DNA of 64,000 bases from JAICUY01 sp963716585 (lineage in GTDB: Bacteria > Chloroflexota > Limnocylindria > QHBO01), in the NCBI GenBank assembly GCA_963716585.1, contig CAVQTN010000004.1, positions 744,001-808,000 of the forward strand. The letters are read 5' to 3'. The notes beneath the pieces are model-generated. The model ran no database searches. It worked only from the letters and a program-made list of their open reading frames with translations, and had not been told where the DNA came from. The position numbers and the translations under genes were made by a program. This document shows, piece by piece, positions 44,391 to 52,313 of the stretch. The stretch's first letter is position 1, and each line of letters opens with the position of its first letter.

Positions 44391-44406
44391 ATTGGGCCAG
44401 ACCAAT
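44391..44406. promoter_or_regulatory. Inverted repeat in the nirK/kinase divergent promoter
   Basis: ATTGG-N6-CCAAT at 44391-44406 is a perfect 5-bp dyad in the 148-bp gap between divergent starts. A second small dyad, CTGTC-N4-GACAG, lies at 44359-44372. Either could bind a regulator; only symmetry supports this. Confidence 0.25.
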
Positions 44407-44419
44407 CGCTCCGGGGCAC

Positions 44420-44433
44420 GTGCCGTTCGGCCC
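44420..44433. promoter_or_regulatory. Candidate DevR-like box between nirK and the two-component operon
   Basis: GTGCC-GTTC-GGCCC, seven of eight conserved positions of GGGnC-N4-GnCCC. It lies 56-69 bases before the kinase start and 80 bases before the nirK start, so it could serve both nirK control and autoregulation. Confidence 0.4.
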
Positions 44434-44488
44434 CCGCTTTGCACGCCGGATGTCCCTTTTGCCTCGGCGTTGCGGGTAGCCTTGGCGT

Positions 44489-45985
44489 GTGCCTGATCGC
44501 GTCGCGCTGCCGCTCGCGCACCTCCTGGAGGCCCTGAGCGCCTGGCAGGGTGGCCGGACGGCGGCCGACGAACGGCGGCTTGCCGCGGCGCTGGGTGAGG
44601 TGGTCAGCCAGCTCGGCTTCCGTGGAGCCGTCCTCGCCATCGACGCGCCGCCGCTCCCCGGAGTCGAAGTTTCGTGGGGCAGCCTGCGCGGTGAGTCCGC
44701 GGCGCAGGGCCGCGCGGTCGGCCCCGGGGCACACGGCCTCGGCCGGCTGCGCCTGGACCCGCCCGACGTGCGCGACGCGTCGCTGGCCACGCATGCCGTC
44801 GGCCTGGCACTGGCCGCGGTCCACGGCGAGGCACGGGCCATTCGTGCCGAAGGCAACCTCGCCGCCCTCGAGGTCGCCATCCGCGGCGTGGCCGAGGTGC
44901 TGGCGGTTGACCGCGTGCTACAGGTCATCGTCGACCGCGTGCGCGACCTGGCGGATGCCCGCTACGCGGCGCTGGGCATCGTCGACGACCATGGCGTGAT
45001 CGAGCAGTTCGTGACGAGCGGCATGACCAGCGCGCAGCGCAGGCGCATCGGCGCACTGCCCCGGGGGCACGGGCTGCTCGGCCTCATCATCCGCGAGAAT
45101 CGGGCCTTCCGCATCCCCGACATCGCCACAGATGCGCGGCGCCACGGCTTCCCGCCCCACCATCCGCCGATGCATTCGTTCCTCGGCGTGCCGATCACGG
45201 TCAAGGGCCGCTCCATCGGGCGCCTGTATCTCACCGACAAGCGGGGCGCACCCGAGTTCAGCGACGACGATCAGAGGCTGGTCGAGCGGTTCGCCCTCCA
45301 CGCCGGCATCGCCATGGAAAACGCCCGACTCCATGACCGCGTGCGACGGCTGGGGATCGTCGGCGAGCGCGAGCGCATCAGCCGCGACCTGCATGACACG
45401 ATCATCCAGCGCATCTACGGCGTGGCCCTGTCGCTCGACGACGTGCCCGAGCTGATTCGCGAAGATGCGGACGAGGCCGCCGAGCGGGTCGAACGGGCCA
45501 TCGAAACGCTGCACGCCACCACCAGGGAGATCCGCGGCTTCATCTTTGGGCTGCGACCGGTGCTCCTCGAGGAGGGCGGCCTGTTGCTGGCCCTCGAGAT
45601 GCTCGCCGACGAGGTGCGCCTGAATTCGGCGATCGACGTCGAGGTGCGTGGCAGCGAACCGGCGCAGCTGCCCGTCGATCTCTCCGGTGAGCTGCTGAGC
45701 ATTGTCCGCGAGACCCTCAGCAACGTCGCTCGCCATGCGGGCGCCACGCGGGCCCTCATCGAGGTGACGGCCGAGGCTGGCTCGCTCCGCCTGGAGATCA
45801 GCGACGACGGACGCGGGTTTGACCCTGCTGCGCCCCTCGGCAGCAGCCACCATGGGCTGCGCAATATCGCCGACCGCGCAGCCCGTATCGGCGGCACGCT
45901 GCAGATCGAGAGTCAACCCGGTACGGGCACACGTATCATCGTCGGCACCCCGTATCGGTCCGAGCCAGGAGCGGAAACGGCATGA
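44489..45985 (+). CDS. DevS/DosT-like GAF histidine kinase, probable heme gas sensor
   Basis: A 498-residue soluble kinase. A degenerate N-terminal domain (about 1-125) precedes a GAF domain (about 140-285): VLQVIVDRVRDLADARYAALGIVDD, then GFPPHHPPMHSFLGVPITVKG and RLYLTDKRGAPEFSDDDQRLVERFALHAGIAMENARLH. The HPPM-x-SFLGVP motif aligns by eye with the DevS/DosT GAF region that carries the heme-binding His. The HisKA_3 H-box is RDLHDTIIQRIYGVALSL, and the ATPase domain ends DDGRGFDPAAPLGSSHHGLRNIADRA. It would sense O2, NO or CO and phosphorylate the adjacent regulator, whose gene it overlaps by ATGA. Heme binding is inference. Confidence 0.9.
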   Translation: MPDRVALPLAHLLEALSAWQGGRTAADERRLAAALGEVVSQLGFRGAVLAIDAPPLPGVEVSWGSLRGESAAQGRAVGPGAHGLGRLRLDPPDVRDASLATHAVGLALAAVHGEARAIRAEGNLAALEVAIRGVAEVLAVDRVLQVIVDRVRDLADARYAALGIVDDHGVIEQFVTSGMTSAQRRRIGALPRGHGLLGLIIRENRAFRIPDIATDARRHGFPPHHPPMHSFLGVPITVKGRSIGRLYLTDKRGAPEFSDDDQRLVERFALHAGIAMENARLHDRVRRLGIVGERERISRDLHDTIIQRIYGVALSLDDVPELIREDADEAAERVERAIETLHATTREIRGFIFGLRPVLLEEGGLLLALEMLADEVRLNSAIDVEVRGSEPAQLPVDLSGELLSIVRETLSNVARHAGATRALIEVTAEAGSLRLEISDDGRGFDPAAPLGSSHHGLRNIADRAARIGGTLQIESQPGTGTRIIVGTPYRSEPGAETA

Positions 45986-46656
45986 CGGCACAACCCCCCG
46001 ACGCGACTCGTCCGCTGCGACTGCTGGTCGTCGACGATCACGAGATCGTGCGCCAGGGCCTGGTCGCCCTCCTCGACCGACGCCCCGAGTTCAGCGTCGT
46101 CGCCCAGGCGGGCACGATGGCGGAGGCAGTCGGTGCGGCCCAACGCTTTCGCCCCGACCTGGTGGTCATGGACGTGCGGCTGCCGGACGGCTCGGGAATC
46201 GAGGCCTGCCGTGACATCCGCGCCGAGATGCCGGAGACGCGCGTGGTGATGCTGACCTCGTACCCGGACGAGGAGGCCGTGCTGTCCGCGATCATCGCCG
46301 GCGCCAGCGGCTACCTGCTCAAGCAGGTCCGCGGCCGCGATCTGGTCGCGGCGCTCGAGGCCGTCGGTCGCGGCGACTCGCTGCTCGATCCGGCGGTCAC
46401 CGAGCGCGTGCTGGAGCGAGTGCGCCGCGCCGCAACGGGCGGCAATCATGACGAGCTGGCTGCGCTCACCGCACAGGAACGCAAGATCCTGCTGCTGGTC
46501 GCGGAGGGCAAGACCAACAAGGAGATTGCGGCCGACGTGTTCCTCTCGGACAAGACGGTGAAGAACTACGTCAGCAGCATCCTCGCCAAGCTCGACCTGC
46601 AGCGCCGCGCGCAGGCCGCCGCCTTCGTGGCCAAGCACGGCCTGGATCGCGGCTAG
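45982..46656 (+). CDS. DevR/DosR-like NarL-family response regulator
   Basis: A 224-residue regulator. The receiver shows LRLLVVDDHEIVRQGLVALLDRRP, DLVVMDVRLPDGSGIEACRDI (phospho-Asp), VVMLTSYPDEEAV and SGYLLKQVRG. The LuxR-type DNA-binding domain is LTAQERKILLLVAEGKTNKEIAADVFLSDKTVKNYVSSILAKLDLQRRAQAAAF. The recognition helix (DKTVKNYVSSILAKL) is nearly the same as that of M. tuberculosis DevR (EKTVKNYVSRLLAKL, from memory), so a DevR-like DNA site is expected. GGGCC-N4-GGCCC dyads recur around the window. It overlaps the kinase start-stop by four bases. Confidence 0.92.
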   Translation: MTAQPPDATRPLRLLVVDDHEIVRQGLVALLDRRPEFSVVAQAGTMAEAVGAAQRFRPDLVVMDVRLPDGSGIEACRDIRAEMPETRVVMLTSYPDEEAVLSAIIAGASGYLLKQVRGRDLVAALEAVGRGDSLLDPAVTERVLERVRRAATGGNHDELAALTAQERKILLLVAEGKTNKEIAADVFLSDKTVKNYVSSILAKLDLQRRAQAAAFVAKHGLDRG

Positions 46657-47177
46657 GCGCTCTCCGCCGCCCGCGAGCGGACCGCGTCGGCCAGCGCCGC
46701 GAGCAGCCAGCGTGCGGTGCCGCGGGCCGCGAGCTGCAGCAGCACGCGATCGGCAATCCGACCGATGACCCCGCCCGGCGGCGCATACCACCCTTCGAGC
46801 CGCAGCTCGCCGTCCGCGATGGCCAGCTGGCCGGCAAAGACCGGGAAGAGCGGCGCCAGCGTGGCTGCGCGCCAGCTCACCTCCAGCTCGTGGGCATTCC
46901 CCACTTGCTTCAGCGTCCCGAGGTCCACGAAGGCCGCCTTGCGGAAGAGGCCGTGCGCGCCGTCACCGATCTGCACGCCCAGGTCGGTGAGATAGCGGCG
47001 CATGCCCGCCGGCGCGCCAGCGTCGGCCAGGGGCGAGCCGAGCCATTCGAGCTCGGGGTCTTCGAGGAAGGCACGAACCTCGGCGGCTCGGAGCGCAACG
47101 TCGCGGACGACGACGAGGTGCGATATGCCGTCCCGCGACGCAGCGTGGATGGGATCGGTTCGAACGGAGGTGTGCAT
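46653..47177 (-). CDS. SRPBCC-like (polyketide cyclase/START fold) protein
   Basis: A 174-residue protein of likely SRPBCC/CoxG-type helix-grip fold. It begins ISHLVVVRDVALRAAEVRAFLEDPELEWLGSPLADAG; the middle is VSWRAATLAPLFPVFAGQLAIADGELRLEGWYAPPGGVIGRIADRVLLQLAARGTARWLL. Members bind hydrophobic ligands. Its stop overlaps that of the convergent response regulator by four bases. A DevR-like box lies 37-50 bases upstream of its start. The family call is by pattern only. Confidence 0.65.
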   Translation of the reverse strand: MHTSVRTDPIHAASRDGISHLVVVRDVALRAAEVRAFLEDPELEWLGSPLADAGAPAGMRRYLTDLGVQIGDGAHGLFRKAAFVDLGTLKQVGNAHELEVSWRAATLAPLFPVFAGQLAIADGELRLEGWYAPPGGVIGRIADRVLLQLAARGTARWLLAALADAVRSRAAESA

Positions 47178-47213
47178 ACTGGCCACGATGCGCCGTCCGC
47201 GAGGCATGCGGCA

Positions 47214-47227
47214 GGGCCGAATGGCCC
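47214..47227. promoter_or_regulatory. Perfect DevR-like dyad between SRPBCC and DoxX genes
   Basis: GGGCC-GAAT-GGCCC has perfect 5-bp arms, and its reverse complement contains the same 11-mer GGCCATTCGGC as 24047 and 28742. It lies 37-50 bases before the SRPBCC gene and 92-105 bases before the DoxX gene. Confidence 0.5.
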
Positions 47228-47318
47228 GCCGGATGCGAGCCATCGGTCGCGTGATGCGAGCTAGCATGCGTGTCGCCGTTCCTCGCGGTGATCTCGCACA
47301 GAGACAGGAGAGCTTCCC

Positions 47319-47894
47319 ATGACTGCCATAGCGCACGGACCCAGCGAGCTGCGTGAGCCTCCATTCGCACGCTTCCTGTTCGCCGACACGCGCGCCTCCT
47401 GGATCTGGCTGATCATCCGCGTGTACCTTGGCTACGAGTGGCTCAGCGCAGGACTGGGCAAAATCGGCTCGCCAGCATGGACCGGAGCGCAGGCGGGCAC
47501 CGCCCTCACCGGCTTTGCGCATGGCGCGCTGGCCAAGACGAGCGGCGACCATCCGGATGTCACCGGCTGGTACGGCTGGTTCCTGGAGCACGTCGTGATC
47601 CCGAACGCCGGCGTCTTCGGCTGGCTGGTGACCCTCGGCGAGCTGGCCGTCGGCGCGGCGCTGATCCTGGGCGCGCTCACCGGGATCGCGGCCTTTTTCG
47701 GCGTGGTGATGAACGCAAACTATCTGCTTTCGGGTACGGTGAGCAGCAACCCCGTGCTGATCATCCTCGGTGTCCTGGTCGTGCTCGCCTGGCGCAATGC
47801 CGGATGGATCGGGCTTGACCGCTGGCTGTTGCCCGCGCTGGGCACGCCATGGCAACCGGGCGCAGCATTCGACCGCCATTCCGATCCCACCTGA
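47319..47894 (+). CDS. DoxX family membrane protein
   Basis: A 191-residue four-helix membrane protein with the DoxX pattern IWLIIRVYLGYEWLSAGLGKIGSPAW, then FLEHVVIPNAGVFGWLVTLGELAVGAALILGALTGIAAFFGVVMNANYLLSG and VLIILGVLVVLAWRNAGWIGLDRWLLPAL. It resembles the thiosulfate:quinone oxidoreductase DoxD-like subset (the E-W-L-xx-G-x-x-K motif). The ATG has an AGGAGAG box. Function is unclear beyond the membrane redox association. A DevR-like dyad is upstream, as for the other DoxX gene at 17941. Confidence 0.88.
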   Translation: MTAIAHGPSELREPPFARFLFADTRASWIWLIIRVYLGYEWLSAGLGKIGSPAWTGAQAGTALTGFAHGALAKTSGDHPDVTGWYGWFLEHVVIPNAGVFGWLVTLGELAVGAALILGALTGIAAFFGVVMNANYLLSGTVSSNPVLIILGVLVVLAWRNAGWIGLDRWLLPALGTPWQPGAAFDRHSDPT

Positions 47895-47929
47895 GTGGGG
47901 AGTGCCGCTGGCCGGCACAGGAGGTCGGC

Positions 47930-48913
47930 TCAGTCGATGCGGACGCTGCCCAGCCCGCCCCGGATCTCGATCGCGACGCGGTTGGTCGCAGTTTCGAAGT
48001 CCGCCGACTCGTAGCGGCCGCTGCCCGTCTTCGGGAAGCGGCTCTCGTCGACCCCCATCGAGCCGACGACCATCTGCGAATGGATCCGAGCCGCCACGCC
48101 GAGTGGCACGCTGAAGACGAGCTGCGCCGCGCCGGCATCGGCGTTGACGGCGGTCACGCCGGCGGCCGGCAGCGTCACCTTGGTCCGGCTTGCCCCGGTC
48201 TTGAGATCCAGCCGGCGCACGCGCAGGCTGCTCAGGTCGAGCGAGCCGCGGCTCGCGCCGCCCTCGATCCGCAGGTCCAGCTCGATGTCCGGCGCCAGCC
48301 GCAGGTCCCAGGTCAGGTGCTCGCCGCCCCACCACGAAGCGTGCTCGAGGTCCGGTGACAGCTCGACCCGATCGGGCGTCGGGCGCTTCGCGACGACGCC
48401 GCCGCGGAACTCGCCCTCCAGCAGCTTGCCGCTGCGTCCCGCGCTGACCTGCATCTCGCCGGCACCGAAACGCAGCACGACCTCGGCGGTGCCACCCGGT
48501 CCCGCGTCGAGCGACAGCGTCTCCCTGGCCCTCCGGCCCTGGCCGGGCCACACGGCCCCGACCAGCAACACGGCGCCGATGGCGATCAGGATCAGCGGCC
48601 ACCCCTGGCGCAGCAGTTCGCCGGCGCTGACCTGCAGGACCCCGAGGTTGGCAAGCAGGAACACGACGCCCAGGCCGATCAGGACGATAGGCGCGATCCA
48701 GCGCGCGATCCCCGGCGGCCCGTAGCCACGACCGTAGCCGAGCATTGACGGTGCGACCGATGCGACGCCCGCCAAGATCAGGAACAGCGGCCAGGCCCGC
48801 GACCAGGGCAGTCCCAGCGCCTGCTGGACCAGGAACACGATGCCCAGCCCGATAAGCCAAACACCGCCGAGCAGTGTTCCGCGGCGCGCCGGGTGATACG
48901 AGCGGTCGGTCAT
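47930..48913 (-). CDS. LiaF/toast-rack like cell-envelope response protein
   Basis: A 327-residue protein. Four short helices (GTLLGGVWLIGLGIVFLVQQALGL, AWPLFLILAGVASVAP, WIAPIVLIGLGVVFLLANLGVL, GWPLILIAIGAVLLVGAVW) form a DUF5668/LiaI-like region. A beta-helix 'toast-rack' domain follows (GEMQVSAGRSGKLLEGEFRGG, VRRLDLKTGASRTKVTLPAAGVTAVNADAGAAQLVFSVPLGVAARI). LiaF-type proteins restrain a two-component system that senses cell-wall antibiotics. No liaRS pair is adjacent. It is divergent from an MFS gene. Confidence 0.85.
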   Translation of the reverse strand: MTDRSYHPARRGTLLGGVWLIGLGIVFLVQQALGLPWSRAWPLFLILAGVASVAPSMLGYGRGYGPPGIARWIAPIVLIGLGVVFLLANLGVLQVSAGELLRQGWPLILIAIGAVLLVGAVWPGQGRRARETLSLDAGPGGTAEVVLRFGAGEMQVSAGRSGKLLEGEFRGGVVAKRPTPDRVELSPDLEHASWWGGEHLTWDLRLAPDIELDLRIEGGASRGSLDLSSLRVRRLDLKTGASRTKVTLPAAGVTAVNADAGAAQLVFSVPLGVAARIHSQMVVGSMGVDESRFPKTGSGRYESADFETATNRVAIEIRGGLGSVRID

Positions 48914-48966
48914 CGGTCAGTCCTCCACCAGATGGTACGCGGTTGCGGCGCCGATAGACTCACCGC

Positions 48967-50208
48967 GTGAACTCCCCAGCGCCCCAGGGCTGGCGATCGC
49001 TGCTTGTCGCCTATGGCGTCACCTCGACCATCGAGGCGCTCGGCGTCAGTCAGATCTTCGCCTACCTGCCACTGCGACTGCGCGAGGTCGGCCTGCCGGA
49101 CGCCGATATCCCGGCCTTCACCGGCATCTTCACTTCCCTGATCTTCGTGTTCGGCATCGTGCTGGTCCCGTTCTGGGGCGTGTGGGCCGACAAGTACAGC
49201 CGTCGCGCGGTGATCGTGCGCAGCGCGGTCGTCGAGGCGATCGTGTTCGGCGCCGTCGCCTTGGCACGCGAACCATGGCAGCTCGCCGTGGCGCTGCTGC
49301 TCACGGGGCTGCAGCTGGGAAACACGGGAGTGATGCTCGCCGCACTGCGCGATGTCACGCCGCGCAATCGCATCGGCACCATGACCGCGCTGTTCGGGGC
49401 AACCAGTCCCATCGGCTTTGCGGTCGGACCGGTCATCGCCGGACTGATGATCGACGGCCTGCAGCTGTCCCTCACCGCCGTCTTCTGGCTTTCCGCCGGC
49501 CTTTCGGCGGCGATCGTCCTCATCCTCCTGCTCGGCACGCGCGAGATCCGGCCCGAGGTCGTGCCGACTGGCCGCGTGGTGACGCTCGCCCGGGACGCGA
49601 TCGTCGGCGTCCTGCGCGATGCGGGCGTGCGGCGGCTGTTCATCATCTTCGGCGTGGCGATCCTGGCCAACCAGATGTACCGGCCATTCCTGCCGATCCT
49701 GGTGGAGCGTATCTTCGGCAGCGGCGCCGGCCTGGCGAGCGCCATCGCGCTGGTGACTGGCACGGCCGCGCTGGTCGGGGCACTCGTGGCGCCGATCTCC
49801 GGACCGATCGGCGACCGCATCGGCTTCCGGCCGGTGCTCGCCGTGTCGCTCATCGGCGGCGGCGTGGTGGTCGGCCTGATGCCGCTCTCCAGCGGTGTGC
49901 TGCTGCTCGCGCTGCTGGCCGCCGTGTACGCCGTCTTCCAGGCAGCGGTGCAGGCCATGATGTTCGGCCTGATCGCCACCGAGGCACCGGCAGAGCGACG
50001 CTCGGCGACCCTCAACCTGGTGCTGCTGCCGCTGTACGTGGCCGGCATCATCGGTCCATCACTGGGCGCGGCGGTCGCGGCGGTGAGTGGCGTTGACGGG
50101 ATCTTCCCGGCGGCCGGGGTGATCTTCGTGCTCGGCGGGCTGGGGGTCGCCGGCGTGCTGCGTCACCTCGGGCGGCGACTGCAGGGCGGTCGAACGCGGA
50201 ATGCATGA
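48967..50208 (+). CDS. Major facilitator superfamily transporter
   Basis: A 413-residue 12-helix transporter. The interdomain motif is VPFWGVWADKYSRRAVIVRSA (GxxxDxxGRR), with its half-repeat GPIGDRIGFRPVLAVSLIGGGVVVGL. The rest are hydrophobic helices, such as SPIGFAVGPVIAGLMI. It is of the multidrug/sugar efflux type (TetA/AraJ-like); the substrate cannot be told. It uses a GTG start. It stands alone, divergent from the LiaF-like gene and convergent with glycogen synthase. Confidence 0.92.
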   Translation: MNSPAPQGWRSLLVAYGVTSTIEALGVSQIFAYLPLRLREVGLPDADIPAFTGIFTSLIFVFGIVLVPFWGVWADKYSRRAVIVRSAVVEAIVFGAVALAREPWQLAVALLLTGLQLGNTGVMLAALRDVTPRNRIGTMTALFGATSPIGFAVGPVIAGLMIDGLQLSLTAVFWLSAGLSAAIVLILLLGTREIRPEVVPTGRVVTLARDAIVGVLRDAGVRRLFIIFGVAILANQMYRPFLPILVERIFGSGAGLASAIALVTGTAALVGALVAPISGPIGDRIGFRPVLAVSLIGGGVVVGLMPLSSGVLLLALLAAVYAVFQAAVQAMMFGLIATEAPAERRSATLNLVLLPLYVAGIIGPSLGAAVAAVSGVDGIFPAAGVIFVLGGLGVAGVLRHLGRRLQGGRTRNA

Positions 50209-50223
50209 TTGGACTCGGCGTTT

Positions 50224-50255
50224 CCGCCAGGCTGCGTGTTGTGGAAGCTTGGCGG
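50224..50255. terminator. Hairpin between convergent MFS and glycosyltransferase genes
   Basis: CCGCCAGGCT (50224-50233) pairs with AGCTTGGCGG (50246-50255) at nine of ten positions, with a 12-base loop. It lies between two stop codons and lacks a T-tract. Confidence 0.45.
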
Positions 50256-50273
50256 CGGATGCCGATCCGCGGC

Positions 50274-51464
50274 TCAGCGCAACGAACCGTACAGGTCCAC
50301 CGTCGCCTGCGCGATCGCGTCCCAGCCGAACGACTCGACGGCTCGCCGCCGGCCGGCCGCGCCCATCCGAGCGCGAAGATCGGGCTGTGCCATGAGGCCA
50401 TTGATCGCATCGGCCAGGTCGTGCTCGAACGCGGTCAGGTCGTCGGCGACGGGAACCAGGACGCCGGTCTCGCCGTCGACCACCACCTCCGGAATGCCCC
50501 CCACCGCGCTGGCGACCACCGGCACGCCGCAGGCCATCGCCTCCAGGTTGATGATGCCGAACGGCTCGTAGACCGAGGGACAGCAGAATGCGGCGGCATG
50601 GCTGTACAGCTGCCGCAGCTCCTCGCGCGGCAGCATCTCGGGGATCCAGACGATGCCGGGCCGATGACTACGGGCCTTGGCCACCGCTTCCTCCATCTCC
50701 CCGGCGATCTCGGCCGTGTCGGGCTGGCCGGCGCACAGGACCACGCCGATGCGCGGGTCCAGGTGCCGAATGGCGCGCGCCAGGTGGACGATTCCCTTCT
50801 GGCGGGTGATGCGCCCGACGAACAGCAGGTAGGGCTGCGAGACGTCGATGCCGTGCCGCTCGAGCGCATCGGCCTCGTGCACGGGCCGGTAGAACTCGGT
50901 GTCGATGCCGTTGTGGATGACCTGTACGTGCGCCGGTTGCACCGCGAAGAGCCGCAGGATGTCCTCGCGTGTCTGGCGGCTGACGGCGATCACCGCGTCC
51001 GCCATCTCGAGCGCCGTGCGCTCGACCCACGACGAAACATCGAAGCCTCCACCCAGCTGTTCGCGCTTCCAGGGCCGCATCGGCTCGAGCGAGTGGACCG
51101 TGATGACGAGCGGAATGCCGTACGCCAGCTTCGCCAGGATGGCGGCGAGGTGCGTGTACCAGGTGTGGGCGTGGATGACGTCCGCGTCGACGGGTGCTGC
51201 CGCCATGCCGATGTCGCGGCCGAGGGCGGCAAAGACGCCGCTCAGCCCGTCGTCCGCCGGGAACCCCCGGACGCGCCAGCCGTCCGCCTGCTCGTCGTGG
51301 GCGCCGAAGGTGCGCACCTCGACCTCGACCAGCTTCCGCAGCGCGCGGGTCAGCTCGTCGACGTGCACTCCCGCGCCGCCGTAGACGTTCGGCGGAAACT
51401 CGTTGGTCAGGATCAGCGCGCGCACGCCTGCAAGGCTAGCAGCGAGATTGACCGGCTCGGGCAT
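50274..51464 (-). CDS. Glycogen synthase-type GT4 glycosyltransferase
   Basis: A 396-residue GT-B glycosyltransferase. The N-terminal loop is LTNEFPPNVYGGAGVHVDELTRAL, typical of actinobacterial GlgA/GlgM. DVIHAHTWYTHLAAILAKLAYGIPLVITVHSLEPMRPWKREQLGGG follows. The nucleotide part is LLFVGRITRQKGIVHL, VLCAGQPDT and the ExxE motif PSVYEPFGIINLEAMACGVPVVASAVGGIPEV. It makes alpha-1,4-glucan or maltose 1-phosphate from ADP-glucose. A GTG 13 codons in is a possible start. No other glg genes are in the window. Confidence 0.9.
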   Translation of the reverse strand: MPEPVNLAASLAGVRALILTNEFPPNVYGGAGVHVDELTRALRKLVEVEVRTFGAHDEQADGWRVRGFPADDGLSGVFAALGRDIGMAAAPVDADVIHAHTWYTHLAAILAKLAYGIPLVITVHSLEPMRPWKREQLGGGFDVSSWVERTALEMADAVIAVSRQTREDILRLFAVQPAHVQVIHNGIDTEFYRPVHEADALERHGIDVSQPYLLFVGRITRQKGIVHLARAIRHLDPRIGVVLCAGQPDTAEIAGEMEEAVAKARSHRPGIVWIPEMLPREELRQLYSHAAAFCCPSVYEPFGIINLEAMACGVPVVASAVGGIPEVVVDGETGVLVPVADDLTAFEHDLADAINGLMAQPDLRARMGAAGRRRAVESFGWDAIAQATVDLYGSLR

Positions 51465-51490
51465 ACTCCCCTCGCGATGAGAAGCCGTCG

Positions 51491-52090
51491 GTGAGCAAGG
51501 GCAGGCTGGAGGCGTTCAGCGACGGAGTCCTGGCCATCATCATCACCATCATGGTCCTGGAGCTGGTGCCGCCCGCTGGGACGCGGCTCGAGGACCTCGG
51601 ACCGCTGGGACCGCAGTTCCTGGCGTATCTCCTCAGCTTCGCGAACGTGGGGATCTACTGGAACAACCATCATCACCTGTTCCAGGCCGCGCGGACCGTC
51701 GATGGCCGGGTCCTGTGGGCCAACCTGCACCTGCTCTTCTGGCTCTCGCTCCTCCCGTTCGGCACCGCCTGGATGGGCGAGCACGAGTTTGCCTCGATCC
51801 CGGTCTTCGTCTACGGCGTCGAGCTGCTGTTCGCGGCGTTCGCCTACTTCCTGCTGCTCCATGCGCTGATGAGCGCTCCGCGCCAGACGCACACGCTCGC
51901 CGAGGCCGTCGGGCGGGACACGAAGGGCAAGCTGTCGATCGTGGGCTACCTCGTCGCGACCCCGCTGGCGCTGGCACTGCCGCTCGTCGCGTTTGCCATC
52001 TACGTCGGGGTGGCGGTCGTGTGGATCGTTCCGGATCGGCGCATGGAACGATCGCTGACTGCCGACTCGGCACACGAAGCGGAGCGCTGA
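51491..52090 (+). CDS. TMEM175/DUF1211 family potassium channel-like protein
   Basis: A 199-residue membrane protein. The diagnostic start is GRLEAFSDGVLAIIITIMVLELV (RxxxFSDG), which lines the pore in bacterial TMEM175 channels. Other parts are FANVGIYWNNHHHLFQAA, then two helices (ANLHLLFWLSLLPFGTAWMG; VFVYGVELLFAAFAYFLLLHALM) and SIVGYLVATPLALALPLVAFAIYVGVAVVW. It is a probable tetrameric K+ leak channel. It has a GTG start. A structured repeat follows 15 bases after the stop. Confidence 0.92.
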   Translation: MSKGRLEAFSDGVLAIIITIMVLELVPPAGTRLEDLGPLGPQFLAYLLSFANVGIYWNNHHHLFQAARTVDGRVLWANLHLLFWLSLLPFGTAWMGEHEFASIPVFVYGVELLFAAFAYFLLLHALMSAPRQTHTLAEAVGRDTKGKLSIVGYLVATPLALALPLVAFAIYVGVAVVWIVPDRRMERSLTADSAHEAER

Positions 52091-52104
52091 GCGCCGCGAC
52101 GCGC

Positions 52105-52235
52105 TGACTCGCAGCACGAGTCACTGCGGGAAGAAGGCGGAGCTCCTTCCCGATTCGCGGCGGCGCACGAGTCGAATCGGAAGGAGCTGCCCGGATTCGG
52201 TGCCTGCTTCCGGGACTGACTCGCAGCACGAGTCA
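52105..52235. repeat. 131-bp structured repeat, copy 1
   Basis: Bounded at both ends by TGACTCG-CAGCA-CGAGTCA, itself a perfect palindrome (52105-52123 and 52217-52235). Inside is a long imperfect stem (GAGCTCCTTCC near 52140 against GGAAGGAGCT near 52180). A near-identical copy lies at 52953-53081, in the same orientation. Together they flank the XRE gene as direct repeats. Confidence 0.8.
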
Positions 52236-52313
52236 AGGCCGGGTAAGCCTCCGATAAGAGCCTGGTAACAGCCGCCGTGGAAACTTCTCACTATGACCGC
52301 CAAGGAACGGCGC

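Noticed and set aside
42676..44496. 606-codon plus-strand frame opposite nirK
   Set aside because: The minus strand encodes complete NirK motifs; the plus frame is their complement.
46653..48860. A 735-codon minus-strand frame that merges the SRPBCC gene with sequence antisense to DoxX
   Set aside because: Only the last 174 codons resemble a protein; the upstream part is antisense or out of frame with the LiaF-like gene.
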